A stretch of DNA of 64,000 nucleotides from Melitaea cinxia (GCF_905220565.1 NC_059394.1:3665501-3729500); one strand, 5' to 3'; counted from the stretch's first letter, positions 45,444 to 55,669 are shown. A program made the numbers and translations. The notes: generated by a model not told the origin, from the sequence alone.

Positions 45444-45654
45444 TAATAATAATAATAATAATAATATCTTTATTCATGAAATCTGTTTACAATATAAGTT
45501 ACACTGAGTCTTCCCAATAAGTTATCGTAGATACTTGTTGTGGGAATGACTCGCAACATCCCAAGTCTTTAACTAAGATTTCATACAAACGGCAACAATA
45601 TGACACGATTTTATAAAAAACAGAATTTTGTTAGAAATTAAAGTGCGCTTTATA

Positions 45655-45753
45655 AGTGAGTGAATGTGATCAAGAATGTGTTTGTGAGTGCGTGTGTGCT
45701 TGTGTGTGTGTGTGTGTGTGTGCGTGTGAGTGTGTGCGTGTGAGTGTGTGTGT

Positions 45754-45796
<43 letters not shown>

Positions 45797-45835
45797 TGTG
45801 TGTGTGTGTGTGTGTGTACGTGTGTGTGTGTACAT
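45655..45835. repeat. (TG)n microsatellite in LINE 3' UTR
   Basis: About 180 bp of TG with CG, GAGTG and TATG interruptions. Apparent Cys-Val or Thr-His peptides in the frames crossing it are artefacts of the repeat. Confidence 0.97.
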
Positions 45836-45878
45836 ACATGCAAATACATATACTCATCTAGTTATTTACTTTACTTTT

Positions 45879-48851
45879 TTATGCTATTCTAACTAACAAT
45901 TTTTCAACATCCTCATATGTTAGATCCCTTAGCCACTCCGTTATAGCTTGTTTACACTTTCGTAATGTCATTGGATAAATTTTTAGTTTATAATTAATAG
46001 AATTGTATACGTAAGCGGATTGGCTATCGTACTGACGTTTGGCAAAGACCGTTCGACAAGAATATGACGGTACAACTAAGTCTTTCCTACGTTTTAATAC
46101 CTTGCGATGGTCATAAGGCAAATTTTTGTGACATTTTAGTGTAATGTTTAGTATGTAAAGCTTTCTTACTGACAACAAGCCACTAATCTTGAACAGAGTA
46201 TCAGTAGGAAATCTAAGTGGTTTACAGTACATCACCTTAACAATTGATCTTTGGGCTCGTTCAATATTTAGGAAGCTGGACTTATTGGCGCCTCCCCAGA
46301 CCGTGATACAATAGCCTAAAACTGATTGGGCCATGGCAATGTAAATCTTATTTAATAGTTCAACCGCCATTACATCCCTCAATGCTCTAAACATCCAAAC
46401 AAGCTTCCTAATCCTGCTCACAGTTGCTTCAATGTGGGGCTGCCAACTTAATCTCTGATCCACTATTATACCTAAATATTTCATAGACATCACTTTCTCA
46501 ATATCCGGGCAGTTGCAATCTATTGGCATTGTATCGACATTTGAACAACTGTGAATTCTAACGCGGAAGTCCGCTCCTGGTTGAGAAGCATTATTAGGAG
46601 CAAAGCAAATATATTTTGTTTTTGTTATATTTAATGTCATAAGATTATCATCTAGCCATTTGAATACTTTGGTTAAACCTCTGTCACTACTAATTCCAAC
46701 ATCCTTCCACGACTTGCCAGTAAAGACGATAGCGGTATCATCGGCATAGGAGATGATCGTTCCCCCGACGTCCCGTAAGTTACAGAGGTCATTTATATAC
46801 ACCAGGAAGAGCGTCGGACCAAGAACACTTCCCTGCGGTACCCCATATAGAACGGTTTCTTCATCACTTATGAAATTATCAATTTTTACCATTTGAGTTC
46901 TATCAGATAAATAACTTCTAAAAAGAGACAAAGCGACACCACGTATTCCTATATTCTCTAGCCTCTGTACAAGGATTGGGGCAGATACGGTGTCAAATGC
47001 TTTTCTTAGGTCTAAAAACACGGAAAGACACTTATTGCCTTTATCTACTTCCTTGACGATCATCGTTGTAAGGGTTATAATAGCATCTTCGGTTGATAGG
47101 TGTCTCCTGAAGCCAAACTGGGCGTCGGATAACACATTAAATTTATTTAAATAATTTAGAAGTCTTACATTTAATATTTTTTCTACTATTTTTGAAATGA
47201 CATTTAGTACAGAAATTGGCCTATAGTTGTTTACGTCAGATCTGTCCCCACCCTTGTACACGGGAGTCACTATCGATCGTTTAAGTATTGTAGGAAAAAT
47301 ACCAGCACGGAAGCAGAGATTAGTCAAAGTTGTTATGTGTGGGACAAAAAAGTCTCTAGCGTTCTTTATAAATTTTGTTGTGATACCGTCCCACCCAGGT
47401 GCACTATTCGAATCCAGACCCATAAGAATGCGGAAAAACTCACCCGGATCGGTATCAAGCAAGACGAAAGAGGATAAACTAGCTGATTGTGCACCAGCAA
47501 TGGTAATATTATTTAATGAGTTCCCAACCCGTTTATTTATAGACTCAGCTAAGTTTTTACCAATATTAATGAAGTAGGTATTAATGTAATTGACTGAAGT
47601 TTGGGGTAATGCAGTTATGTTTAACAATTCTAGTTTCGAAGCTTTATTAGCTTTGTATTGAACAATGTCATTCACGGTAGACCATAACTTTTTTGGGTTT
47701 TTAATATTTTCTTCAATTTTACTTTTATTATAATTTCGTTTGAGTTTTCTGATTAGGTTAGTACAAAAGTTACGATAACGAATATAAGTAATTTTTAAGA
47801 TTACATTATACGGATTGGATCTCAGCTTATTATGCATACAGTTTCTAAGCTTAATGCAACGTACAGCCCCCTGCGTTATCCATGGCTTAAGTATTCTAGA
47901 TTTATTCGAAATGGGTACAGTTTGTGAATTTTCAGCTATAGCTGACCTAACCATTTCAATAAGTCGCATCGCAAATAAATTAGGATTATTATATGAGTTA
48001 AGATTAGACACATCTGCGGTTATAAGTTTTTGATATACCTTATCATAATCCACTACCTTTTTGTACTTTTTATGTGTATCTTTAATTTTTACTTTATTGA
48101 TATTAAGAATAACCATATCATGATCCGTTACTGTAGTATTTAAAACGGCTACAAAAATTGAACTAGGGGTACAATCGTGCTTCACCAAAACATGATCAAG
48201 GCAACTATTTTCACGTGTAAGGAGAGTATGACCAGGTAAAAAACCATGTGAAGACAATATATCCAAATATTTTAATCTATTATAACGTTCCTGAGACTTT
48301 TCGGTGGATGTGGCAATTAAATTTATGTTTATATCTCCTAATATCATAACGTTTTTAGAGTTAGAAATAGAATCAAGGTGATTATGCAATGAATATATGA
48401 AGTTATCCGCACAAGTATGTGACGGAGAACGATAAATACCTAATATCACATATTTCGAGATACTTATTTGAAGACCTGTAGCATCAGATAGGTTAAGCTC
48501 TTCAATTTTAGAATGTAGATTCTTTTTTATGTAGACGACTACCCCATCACTTTGATTCAGCAATTTAGTTGTGTAAGCAGAAGTATAGTTGGTAAGTTGT
48601 GGTACTGGTTTTTCTAAGTTTAACCAACATTCTGTGAGTATTAAAACATCTACTTCATAAGGTAACTGCGATAACGTTATTTGTAAATCGTCAAGATTCT
48701 TGTATATACTTCTTATATTTTGAGTGAGGATCTTTAATGAGTTAATATATGAACAGCCAATATACTTTTCAAAAGATTCTATACTACATTTTACTGAAAA
48801 AGTAGGCTGTTTATCGTCTAATTCTTGAATCAAGTTTAAGCCGTCCAACAT
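45879..48851 (-). CDS. endonuclease-reverse transcriptase (ORF2) of the LINE
   Basis: 990 codons without interruption. The N-terminal AP-type endonuclease (about residues 38-260) shows LTQNIRSI, LTECWL, ILGIYRSPSH, MILGDININ, SCLDHVLV and TVTDHDMV. RT (about 480-760) shows TPVYKGGDRSDVNNYRPIS, FLDLRKAFDTV, YGVPQGSVLGPTLFLVYIND and ISYADDTAIV. A C-terminal domain follows with RIRKLVWMFRALRDV. The enzyme nicks target DNA and copies its own RNA there. Endonuclease text fits the CR1/L2/Jockey branch, but I cannot choose the clade. The first ATG is 48851; the true start could be upstream if the copy is truncated. Completeness suggests recent activity. Confidence 0.9.
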   Translation of the reverse strand: MLDGLNLIQELDDKQPTFSVKCSIESFEKYIGCSYINSLKILTQNIRSIYKNLDDLQITLSQLPYEVDVLILTECWLNLEKPVPQLTNYTSAYTTKLLNQSDGVVVYIKKNLHSKIEELNLSDATGLQISISKYVILGIYRSPSHTCADNFIYSLHNHLDSISNSKNVMILGDININLIATSTEKSQERYNRLKYLDILSSHGFLPGHTLLTRENSCLDHVLVKHDCTPSSIFVAVLNTTVTDHDMVILNINKVKIKDTHKKYKKVVDYDKVYQKLITADVSNLNSYNNPNLFAMRLIEMVRSAIAENSQTVPISNKSRILKPWITQGAVRCIKLRNCMHNKLRSNPYNVILKITYIRYRNFCTNLIRKLKRNYNKSKIEENIKNPKKLWSTVNDIVQYKANKASKLELLNITALPQTSVNYINTYFINIGKNLAESINKRVGNSLNNITIAGAQSASLSSFVLLDTDPGEFFRILMGLDSNSAPGWDGITTKFIKNARDFFVPHITTLTNLCFRAGIFPTILKRSIVTPVYKGGDRSDVNNYRPISVLNVISKIVEKILNVRLLNYLNKFNVLSDAQFGFRRHLSTEDAIITLTTMIVKEVDKGNKCLSVFLDLRKAFDTVSAPILVQRLENIGIRGVALSLFRSYLSDRTQMVKIDNFISDEETVLYGVPQGSVLGPTLFLVYINDLCNLRDVGGTIISYADDTAIVFTGKSWKDVGISSDRGLTKVFKWLDDNLMTLNITKTKYICFAPNNASQPGADFRVRIHSCSNVDTMPIDCNCPDIEKVMSMKYLGIIVDQRLSWQPHIEATVSRIRKLVWMFRALRDVMAVELLNKIYIAMAQSVLGYCITVWGGANKSSFLNIERAQRSIVKVMYCKPLRFPTDTLFKISGLLSVRKLYILNITLKCHKNLPYDHRKVLKRRKDLVVPSYSCRTVFAKRQYDSQSAYVYNSINYKLKIYPMTLRKCKQAITEWLRDLTYEDVEKLLVRIA

Positions 48852-48860
48852 GTTAAAACA

Positions 48861-49589
48861 CTTATAATCAACATATAGTGGGTAAATATCAATAAGTACA
48901 TACGAAAAATTTCATTCATGCACGTATGGTGCTTGACACATAATTTAGTAATACCGATAATGATGTAATTTTGCATATTTACGAAAGTAATATAATATGT
49001 AAAAATGTTTACGTGTCGACCATGCAAACATATATATATATACGTGTATAAAAGAATTGAAATATATTATAATTGAGCCTAATGCAACTTTAAATATGCA
49101 TCTAAGTAATTTATTTAAACTATGTATTGTGAGTATTAGAGTATGTTTTTGTATATGTAATTTAGCTGTGTAGAAAATATTTAAATGGGTAAAGTAAATA
49201 AATAATATATTTGTTGAGTCAAGTTTGTGTTTATGTTTGTCTGTAAATGAGTAAGAGTTGAGCTTACTTACACTAGGGTTAGTTAGATAATAATATAAAA
49301 GTAATTTAACCATTCCAAGTATAAGTTTACAAAAAATTAACAATATTAAAATACAAAATAGTGATATGGCATAAATACTAAATGGATTTGATAGTCACTT
49401 TTCCAGCAAAAGGTGATGTATTTGGGCTTCACTTTGAATATGAATAATTTTTGAAGTGTCGTCTTTCCTCACAAAAACTTTACCGTACAATGTCCAACAG
49501 TATTTAAACTTCTTTGTTTTGGGTTTACATAAATACAGGGTTTGTATAAAAGCAAAAAAAAAATGTATATATTCACAAAAAAATGGCGA
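48861..49589. other. no gene seen
   Basis: Possibly 5' UTR of the LINE or its flank. Minus frames here (for example 48945-49343) are hydrophobic and low in complexity, without an ORF1 domain. Confidence 0.35.
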
Positions 49590-49614
49590 TATAAAGTTCG
49601 TCGGGTCAGCTAGT
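49590..49614 (+). mobile_element. Helitron-like 3' terminus
   Basis: AAGTTCGTCGGGTCAGCTAGT ends in CTAGT (49610-49614) and is nearly the same as the end of the element at 63632-63826. The 5' limit could not be found. Confidence 0.4.
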
Positions 49615-49809
49615 TTAAGATAAGAGAATATCGTAATTAGACTCATAAAATATTTGTAGCTCGAGGTTAAAAATGTTTGTTAAATTTTTTTACAGAAGGT
49701 ATAGCAAAAGTTCTAAACACTCATTTTCAATTAAAAAAAAAATTCACTTAACTGAACCAGAAATTCTACTTGCCAGATTATAATGTTTCTTATAGTAGGA
49801 AAATTATCT

Positions 49810-49845
49810 GCGAACTAGAATAAATAATTATTTATTCTAGTTCGC
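49810..49845. repeat. perfect 36 bp palindrome
   Basis: GCGAACTAGAATAAATAA is followed without spacer by its exact reverse complement. The context is otherwise unassigned. Confidence 0.9.
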
Positions 49846-50064
49846 CTACTATCAGGTACCTAAGATTGATTTCATTTGTTTGCTGATTCAATACTTACTA
49901 GTTGAAGTTTTCACGTGTCCCCGGAGGCGCGGTAAGGATACTCACAAGGACATACATCCACCAGAAACAAATGTTTGTACCAATTTATCGAATGAGACAT
50001 GGAGTTCGCGACCGCTGACTTGAAGGCGATGCGATGATATAGAATGATATTAATGCACGGGATA

Positions 50065-50180
50065 TCTTCTATATATAAATGAATGTTTGTCTGTATGTCC
50101 TTAATAGAATTGTAAACTATGCATTTGATCATGTCATGGTGTTCAGCAAAATGTAGCAACGCGCGCAGGGTATAGCTAGT
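50065..50180 (+). mobile_element. Helitron-like short element
   Basis: 5' TCTTCTATATATAAATGAAT, GTTTGTCTGTATGTCC, and 3' GCGCGCAGGGTATAG with CTAGT (50176-50180). The next copy begins immediately. Confidence 0.55.
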
Positions 50181-50372
50181 CTTATATATATAATTCTTGT
50201 ATCACAATGTTAGTTAAAATACTCCTCCGAAACGGCTGGATCGATTTTTATGAAATTTTGTGTGAATATCGGGTACGTCTGAGAATCGAGCAACATCTAT
50301 TATTTATATCCCCAAGTTATACGGGGGTTAATAACATATATGGTAAAACAACGTTTGCGGGGTGCAGCTAGT
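50180..50372 (+). mobile_element. Helitron-like short element
   Basis: 5' TCTTATATATATAATTCTTG, then CTCCGAAACGGCTGGATCGA, and 3' AACGTTTGCGGGGTGCAG with CTAGT (50368-50372). Same family as the minus copies at 51928-52145 and 56426-56652. Confidence 0.6.
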
Positions 50373-51083
50373 AGAATATAAAAACGATAACCTAACGCTA
50401 TCACTATCAGACCTACGTTTCGAACATCCAATCAACATAAGATTTTTTGGGAAATGCGTATTTTATATTTATTTATTTGGGTGAGTTTTTTCCTACAAAA
50501 TTTTTAGACTGCAATAATTTCTAGACTTATTTTCTTTGTTTATCGTGCAAAAGCAATAAAATAAGATGTAGCAGTCAGTATAACAACTGGGGGAACTATA
50601 GATTAGAGCATATTTTAACCGCAATTTTTGTAACAACAAACTGGAATGTACTTTGCGTTTATATTTTGTACTAGAAACCGTAGACTGTTAAAATTGTCTA
50701 TTGAAAACAGGACACAAAACACCTTTGTGTTCGTTTTTTTTTTCTTCTATAATAGGTATAATGATTTCTTTATGCTGATGACGTTTAAGTCTACGCCCTC
50801 AAAATAGTCTGTAGCTTTTTTTTCAATTTTGTAATAATAGACTAAATGCAGTATTAATTGTTTAATTTACCTCCTTTCTCGTCAGACATGCGCTTGGATC
50901 TGCAGTTTCTTGAATAACTGACTCTAGGGAAATCCTTTCCATTCCAGTCTGAGCCAGCAAGTAGGTATATGACTTTGTGTTGTTGTTGTTTGGACAGCGG
51001 GCAGCCATTTTTTGAAAGACTTGTAGATATCTATATCTAGCTCCTAAGGATTAAACCAAAAGTAACAGATTAAAAAGTAACAA
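50373..51083. other. no gene seen
   Basis: Unassigned AT-rich DNA. Confidence 0.35.
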
Positions 51084-51085
51084 TT

Positions 51086-51453
51086 AGGCCCTGTTCACAC
51101 CGTCATGATTTTTTTTAAATATTTGATTACGACTTAGTATTATGAGCAGTAAACAGATTGCTATGTGGCCAATAACCATTTGCTTTTTCAATTGTTAAAG
51201 TGAAGAATTGAGTGTTGAATAAACTTTATAAATACACAAAATAAACAATCTCTTTCCTTGTTCATTAATAAAGAAGTGAAGACAATTATTCCGTAATAAA
51301 TATCATCAAATGTAATGCATTTACGAAATACGATCTTCGATTTACTTCCAAATATATTGCTCCGATCATAAAAAATAGTATCGCACTATTCCAACGTGCG
51401 CCATGAAAAACGGACAAAAACGTACGTTTCCACGTACGCTTGGCATTGGGCCT
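51086..51453. mobile_element. small TIR element (TTAGGCCC ends), MITE-like
   Basis: TTAGGCCC at 51084-51091 is the reverse complement of GGGCCTAA at 51448-51455. The left subterminal text TGTTCACACCGTCATG and the right block CGTACGTTTCCACGTACG look like parts of a known type of lepidopteran MITE. The inverted repeat is short, so the borders are tentative. Confidence 0.35.
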
Positions 51454-51455
51454 AA

Positions 51456-51927
51456 AAACCCTTGCAACAAAATAAAGGACTTTCGATTCTAATCCAAGAG
51501 CAATAAGAACTACTTTTTTTATATGCAATATTGTATTTTCAGGACATCGTACCGACGATCAATACCATGACAGGCAATTCTGAACTGTATTTAGATGGTA
51601 TAAAGTTGTTGATCTCTTGGTAATCTCCCTCAAAATCCTGGATACGAGTTCGCTCTTTTGGCTGGTACTTCTTGTTTTACCTTTTGAAGTCCTTATCAAG
51701 TGCGCTACGTTGTTTGAAATACTTTTTAGGGGGTCTTAATGAAATATATAATTGGTATAAACTTTTCGTATACCAATTAAAAGTTAGGCAATATAAGTAT
51801 TTATATAAAAAAAAAAATATTACATACTATGTAGTCATTTTTACGATAGTGAATATTTTATTGTATTTTAGTGAGAATAACATTTTCTAGCATCAACATA
51901 TAACTTATACTTTCAGAATATATATAT
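51456..51927. other. no gene seen
   Basis: Unassigned; a 72-codon frame at 51672-51890 is low in complexity. Confidence 0.3.
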
Positions 51928-52145
51928 ACTAGCTAACCGCCCAAACGTTGTTTTTCCATATATTATATTAACTCTTTAATCTCCCCCCCCCCCCAACTTA
52001 TTTTATGGGTTATGATAAATAGATGTTGGCCGATTCTCAGAACTACCCGATATGCACACAAAATTTCATAAAAATCGGTCCAGCCGTTTCGGAGGAGTAT
52101 TGTAATTAACATCGTGACACGAGAGTTTTATACCTATATATAAGA
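51928..52145 (-). mobile_element. Helitron-like short element
   Basis: On the minus strand it runs from TCTTATATATAGGTATAAAA to AACGTTTGGGCGGTTAG with CTAGT (51928-51932). It contains CTCCGAAACGGCTGGACCG and a C-run of about 10 at 51985-51994. Confidence 0.6.
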
Positions 52146-52440
52146 AAATATATATGTCTTTTGTTATTTTTTGAAACAATATACAAAAAAAAAAATTGTA
52201 TGCACCTCGCGCGTACTGCAAAATAATTAAAACTTTTATTAATTTTTTTATTCGTAAATAATAACTTTAATTTTTCGTAAATAAAATATAACTTTTATTT
52301 TAAATACACTCTATTTACACTTCGTTGATCTATAATAAGACTGGTACTAGGATTTCATTCTATATTTCTATATTTCACTACCAATTAGGATCAGATATAG
52401 TAATAACAACCCGACGGGAAAACCTATTAACGAACCGTCG

Positions 52441-52476
52441 CACATAGGAGTATTTGCGTGATAAAACCGGTCAAAA
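52441..52476 (+). repeat. left TIR of the Transib-like element
   Basis: CACATAG heptamer, 13 nt spacer, ATAAAACCG (52461-52469), then GTCAAAA. The layout recalls a recombination signal sequence with a 12-type spacer. Confidence 0.88.
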
Positions 52477-52611
52477 TTATTTTGCGTGTTTTTTGCAATG
52501 TAATCGAATGAAAGACAAAGTTTATTAATATTAGATATTTATTTTAAAGTAACTTCACATAATATTTGGGATTAAAACATGTTTTGACTAAAAATATTTA
52601 AAAAAAAAAAA

Positions 52612-55386
52612 TTAATAGTCAGACTCTAACTCTTCGTCTTCATGTTCTTCGTCTTCTTCTATACTTTCGTCACTATCATTTTCATTTGGAGGTAAATTTG
52701 GTGTGCTCGCGACCATTAGATTGATTGCCTCCGTTGAAAACGGCTTACTCTTTTTGTGCTGCTTAGGTCTATTACAGCTTAAATATGGGTCTGAAGTCAG
52801 TAACAGTCTGTTTAATATATCCCTGTTACAATCAAGTCGTGAAAATTTTCTGGCAAAATTAAGTCGGTAATATCGTATGTGCTTGTTGCGGGCCTCGGCT
52901 GCCTCTTCCGATAATTGACCGATAGGTAGGATTGCAGTCGATATGACTTTGGCACCATGCATTAAAATTTTATGAATAGTTGGTGACATAGGATGCCAAC
53001 CGTACAAATTTGTGTATATTTTTGCAGTTTCATGTGCAAAGGCTCCAAATTTATCTACATCAATGCTGTTCCCACTCGAAATCACTTCTAAAATTACTTT
53101 AAATCGCTTTATTAAACCTACATTTATACCTGTGATTTCAGAAGAACATTCCGCGTCAGCAAAGAATCTTCTAGACGTATTACCGTCATTAGAGGTCCCG
53201 AATCCTGGCTTGGGAATGTCTACGAGTAGACCCATTTTTTCTTTAAATTTCATTTGAATTACTTTTTTCGTTTCTTTAACAATATTTTTTTCTTCGACTG
53301 TCCGCGCTTGCCACTTTTTAAGTGGTAATTTATAAGCTAAATGTAACAGTGACTCGAAGAAACGAATTCTAGCATGAAGGATTGACAGTCCAAACTTCAG
53401 TGCTTCTTCATTGACTTCCTCTGCTACAATTAATTTATTAAAATCTTTGGAAGTCTGTCCGCAAATGTAACATCTCATAGTGGATGCAGTATCAGTTGCA
53501 GCATTGCATACTTTTCCGTCAATCATTGTTAACATCATTTTATGCGTTATTTTACCTAATCCATTAGGTGTAGACAATTGTGTTTCTTTTAAATTTGCAG
53601 CTTGATTTTTGATGTACGCTATTTCATTTTTAGTCACATCTTTTGATTCATTTATAAACCGTATGCGTATGGGTCTGCAAAATCTGACAGAGGATGGGAC
53701 TGGGTTTTGCCATATGATTTTCTTTTGATCTCCATCGACCATTATAACTAGTCTTAAAGGTACAAATGATCTTTGAAAAATATTTGCGTCACTGTCAATA
53801 TTATTTTCAAATTTTTGTTTGTATTGCGACTGCTGCGCTCCATCACAGCCCCATTTTGAAATTAAAACCATGTTTTGCCTCTCTTCGTGTGAACAAGTTT
53901 CTATAACCTCTGCTACGTATTTATACAGGCGCAATGCAGTGTGGTCAAGTAAAGCTTGTAGTTCAACCTCAGAGCAGGTTTCAGTCACTCGAATCGATTG
54001 CGCATTGGGGTAACATTGGTTTTTGGCCTTTTTTATGAGTGAATAACAAGGGTAGATACTCTTGTTAGCCCCGTGAATTACTTCCCACTGTCTTCGACTG
54101 AAATCGCCTTCGACAAAAATTGCCAGTGCCTCTTCCGGTGTATGTTTCCTAACAACTATTTGCTTGTGAGCAGAAGAAATAACTTTTCGAAATTTAGTCG
54201 CTCTGGTTGGCGAGGAAGTTATTTCTTTTATTAATTTTGACGCGTCACTATTTCCTGAAGTGCGCTGACTCATGCTAGCCGCATACGTCAGTTCCTCGAC
54301 AGGTACCTGCTCCCGTAATTCTTTTGTTTTTCGACGTTTGCTGCGGTCACTTGACTCTTCGAATGTTTTAGTTGGTCGTCCTGGTTTTTGTGTAGGTTCT
54401 GCAGACCAATAAGGCAATTCGATCGAAGATGTGAGCCATTGTTCATTGTTCTTCAAGAAACGTTGATCCTTATAACTACTAGCTGTCCATTTCTTCTTAA
54501 AATCACTCTTGAAACACCTTAAGGCCCGATTTAAAGCAGTTTTTTGCTCAGCTGGACATTTAGTCATTTCCACAAGTTTTTCTTCCATTAAAGAAAATTT
54601 TTCTTCCATTTTCTTCCCCTTAAACTCTTTCAGGATGTCATACAATGCTCTTCTGGTAAACTTCCTGACAGTTTCAGAGGCATCTACAAGAGAAAAAAAC
54701 AAATCATTACAATATTGAAATAATTTAACTTTATATATATTCTTTATTGCACTTAGAAAAAATACAAACAGTAATTTAGTTACAATTTTAGTTTGCAAAG
54801 GTGGACTTATCTCTAGAAGAGATCTCTTCCAGCCAACCTAAGCTTGTGAGAAATAGTGTTATAAAGCAGGCTTTATTGCAGTTAGAGTGATGTATATAAT
54901 ACATATAATGATAATACATTTTATCAAATAATAATAAATCGTTACTTAAATGTTATATGTACAATACAATATATGCTATATACTATTTTATACATGCTTA
55001 CATATATACATACATACATACACACATACATACATACTACTTACTTAAATACCTATCTATGTAATACAATACACAATAATAGTACATATGATAATTTTAG
55101 ATAACTTTTATGTAAATTAACTTCGAATGGACAAAAAACAAAATGGCGGATAGAGGCGGACAATTTTGTTGTGACACATGATTGGCAACAGCCTAAATTT
55201 CATGCCTATAAAAGAAATTTAGCTCGACAAGACCAGACACTTAAACAAAAACACTATTATAATAAAATTATAAGTAAAAATAAATACTCAAATAAGACAC
55301 GTTAAACATAGCTCGTATAAGTTTAATAGAAAACAGAAAACAGTTAAAAAGTATTTTTAAATATAGTACATACCTTCCACTTCCAT
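52612..55386 (-). CDS. Transib/RAG1-like transposase, two exons
   Basis: Exon 1 is 55374-55386 (ATGGAAGTGGAAG, before GTATGT). Exon 2 is 54683-52612, entered after a pyrimidine-rich TCTCTTGTAG. The spliced product is 694 residues starting MEVEDASETV. The open frame from 54798 adds 38 hydrophobic residues that I read as intron. Features: basic linker GRPTKTFEESSDRSKRRKTK (residues 106-125); ISKWGCDGAQQS (Asp285), resembling the first catalytic Asp region of RAG1; RFCRPIRIRFINESKD; a zinc-type pair CYIC (409-412); LHARIRFFE, where RAG1 has LHCDIGN and so an Asp not seen here; HKILMHG; LPIGQLSEEAAEARNKHIRY, holding the likely catalytic Glu; and LLTSDPYL. An acidic tail ends the protein. Its role would be cut-and-paste transposition in the nucleus. 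Two AATAAA signals (complement of 52521-52526 and 52538-52543) follow the stop. Confidence 0.75.
54741..54850 (-). mobile_element. retroelement 3' end (family Q) inside the intron
   Basis: TCTTTATTGCACTTAG, ACAAAGGTGGACTTATC and GAAGAGATCTCTTCCAGCCAACC match 31065-31190 in order. A second CTTTATTGCA lies near 54870. Confidence 0.45.
55000..55040. repeat. (CATA)n microsatellite
   Basis: Imperfect ACATACAT repeats with ACACACAT interruptions, in the intron of the transposase gene. Confidence 0.85.
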
Positions 55387-55628
55387 ATTAAATTTTAAAA
55401 AAATCTGTTGTCAACCCCACGAAAACACAATAGCAAGAGAACTAAACACCACTAACAAAAGCGTCGCGAACAAAGACGTGCGATTGCCACAATGACTGAG
55501 TTCGGACTGACTTTACAACAATAAGCAAGTACGAATACCAGTTTTATGGCGGCCAATTGTTAGATTGGTTATCTAACTTGAACAAAAAATGGTTTAAAGA
55601 ATATTTTGAGTAACTTTTTGCTTTTGAC

Positions 55629-55664
55629 TTTTGACCGGTTTTATAATGCAAATACTCCTTTGTG
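55629..55664 (-). repeat. right TIR of the Transib-like element
   Basis: Complement reads CACAAAG, 13 nt spacer, ATAAAACCG, GTCAAAA. It differs from the left end at positions 5, 18 and 20. Confidence 0.88.
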
Positions 55665-55669
55665 CGTCG

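Larger units (their letters stand above)
45444..48860 (-). mobile_element. non-LTR retrotransposon (CR1/Jockey group)
   Basis: Minus-strand LINE with an intact endonuclease/RT frame, a 3' UTR of about 430 nt that includes a long CA repeat, an AATAAA signal (complement of 45468-45473) and a terminal (ATT)n tail at about 45444-45467. No ORF1 or zinc knuckle is found upstream of 48860, so the copy is probably truncated near the ORF2 start. I could not see a convincing target duplication. Confidence 0.85.
54684..55373 (-). other. intron of the transposase gene
   Basis: 690 nt with a GTATGT donor and TTGTAG acceptor. It contains a family Q retroelement piece (54741-54850) and CATA-rich microsatellite sequence, which suggests later insertions into a once shorter intron. 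Confidence 0.65.
52441..55664 (-). mobile_element. intact Transib/RAG1-like DNA transposon, 3,224 bp
   Basis: 36 bp terminal inverted repeats (52441-52476 and 55629-55664; 33 of 36 match) start with CAC. A perfect 5 bp GC-rich duplication CGTCG flanks them (52436-52440; 55665-55669). CAC ends plus 5 bp GC-rich duplications are the hallmark of the Transib superfamily and of ProtoRAG, the proposed ancestors of the vertebrate V(D)J recombinase. One minus-strand gene with a single intron encodes a transposase with RAG1-core-like features. No stops, frameshifts or terminal damage are visible, so the copy could be autonomous. Confidence 0.8.

Noticed and set aside
45573..45892. Thr-His and Cys-Val rich frames
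   Set aside because: Translation of the TG/CA microsatellite in the LINE 3' UTR.
47227..47577. 116-codon plus-strand frame
   Set aside because: Antisense shadow of the LINE reverse transcriptase.
54684..54798. 38-residue hydrophobic N-terminus of the transposase frame, possible signal peptide
   Set aside because: It lies upstream of a clear splice acceptor and in phase with an upstream 13 nt exon, so it is most likely intron read-through.
52441..55664. CACTA or Chapaev transposon
   Set aside because: The ends do not read CACTA and the duplication is 5 bp, not 2-4 bp; the protein resembles RAG1/Transib instead.
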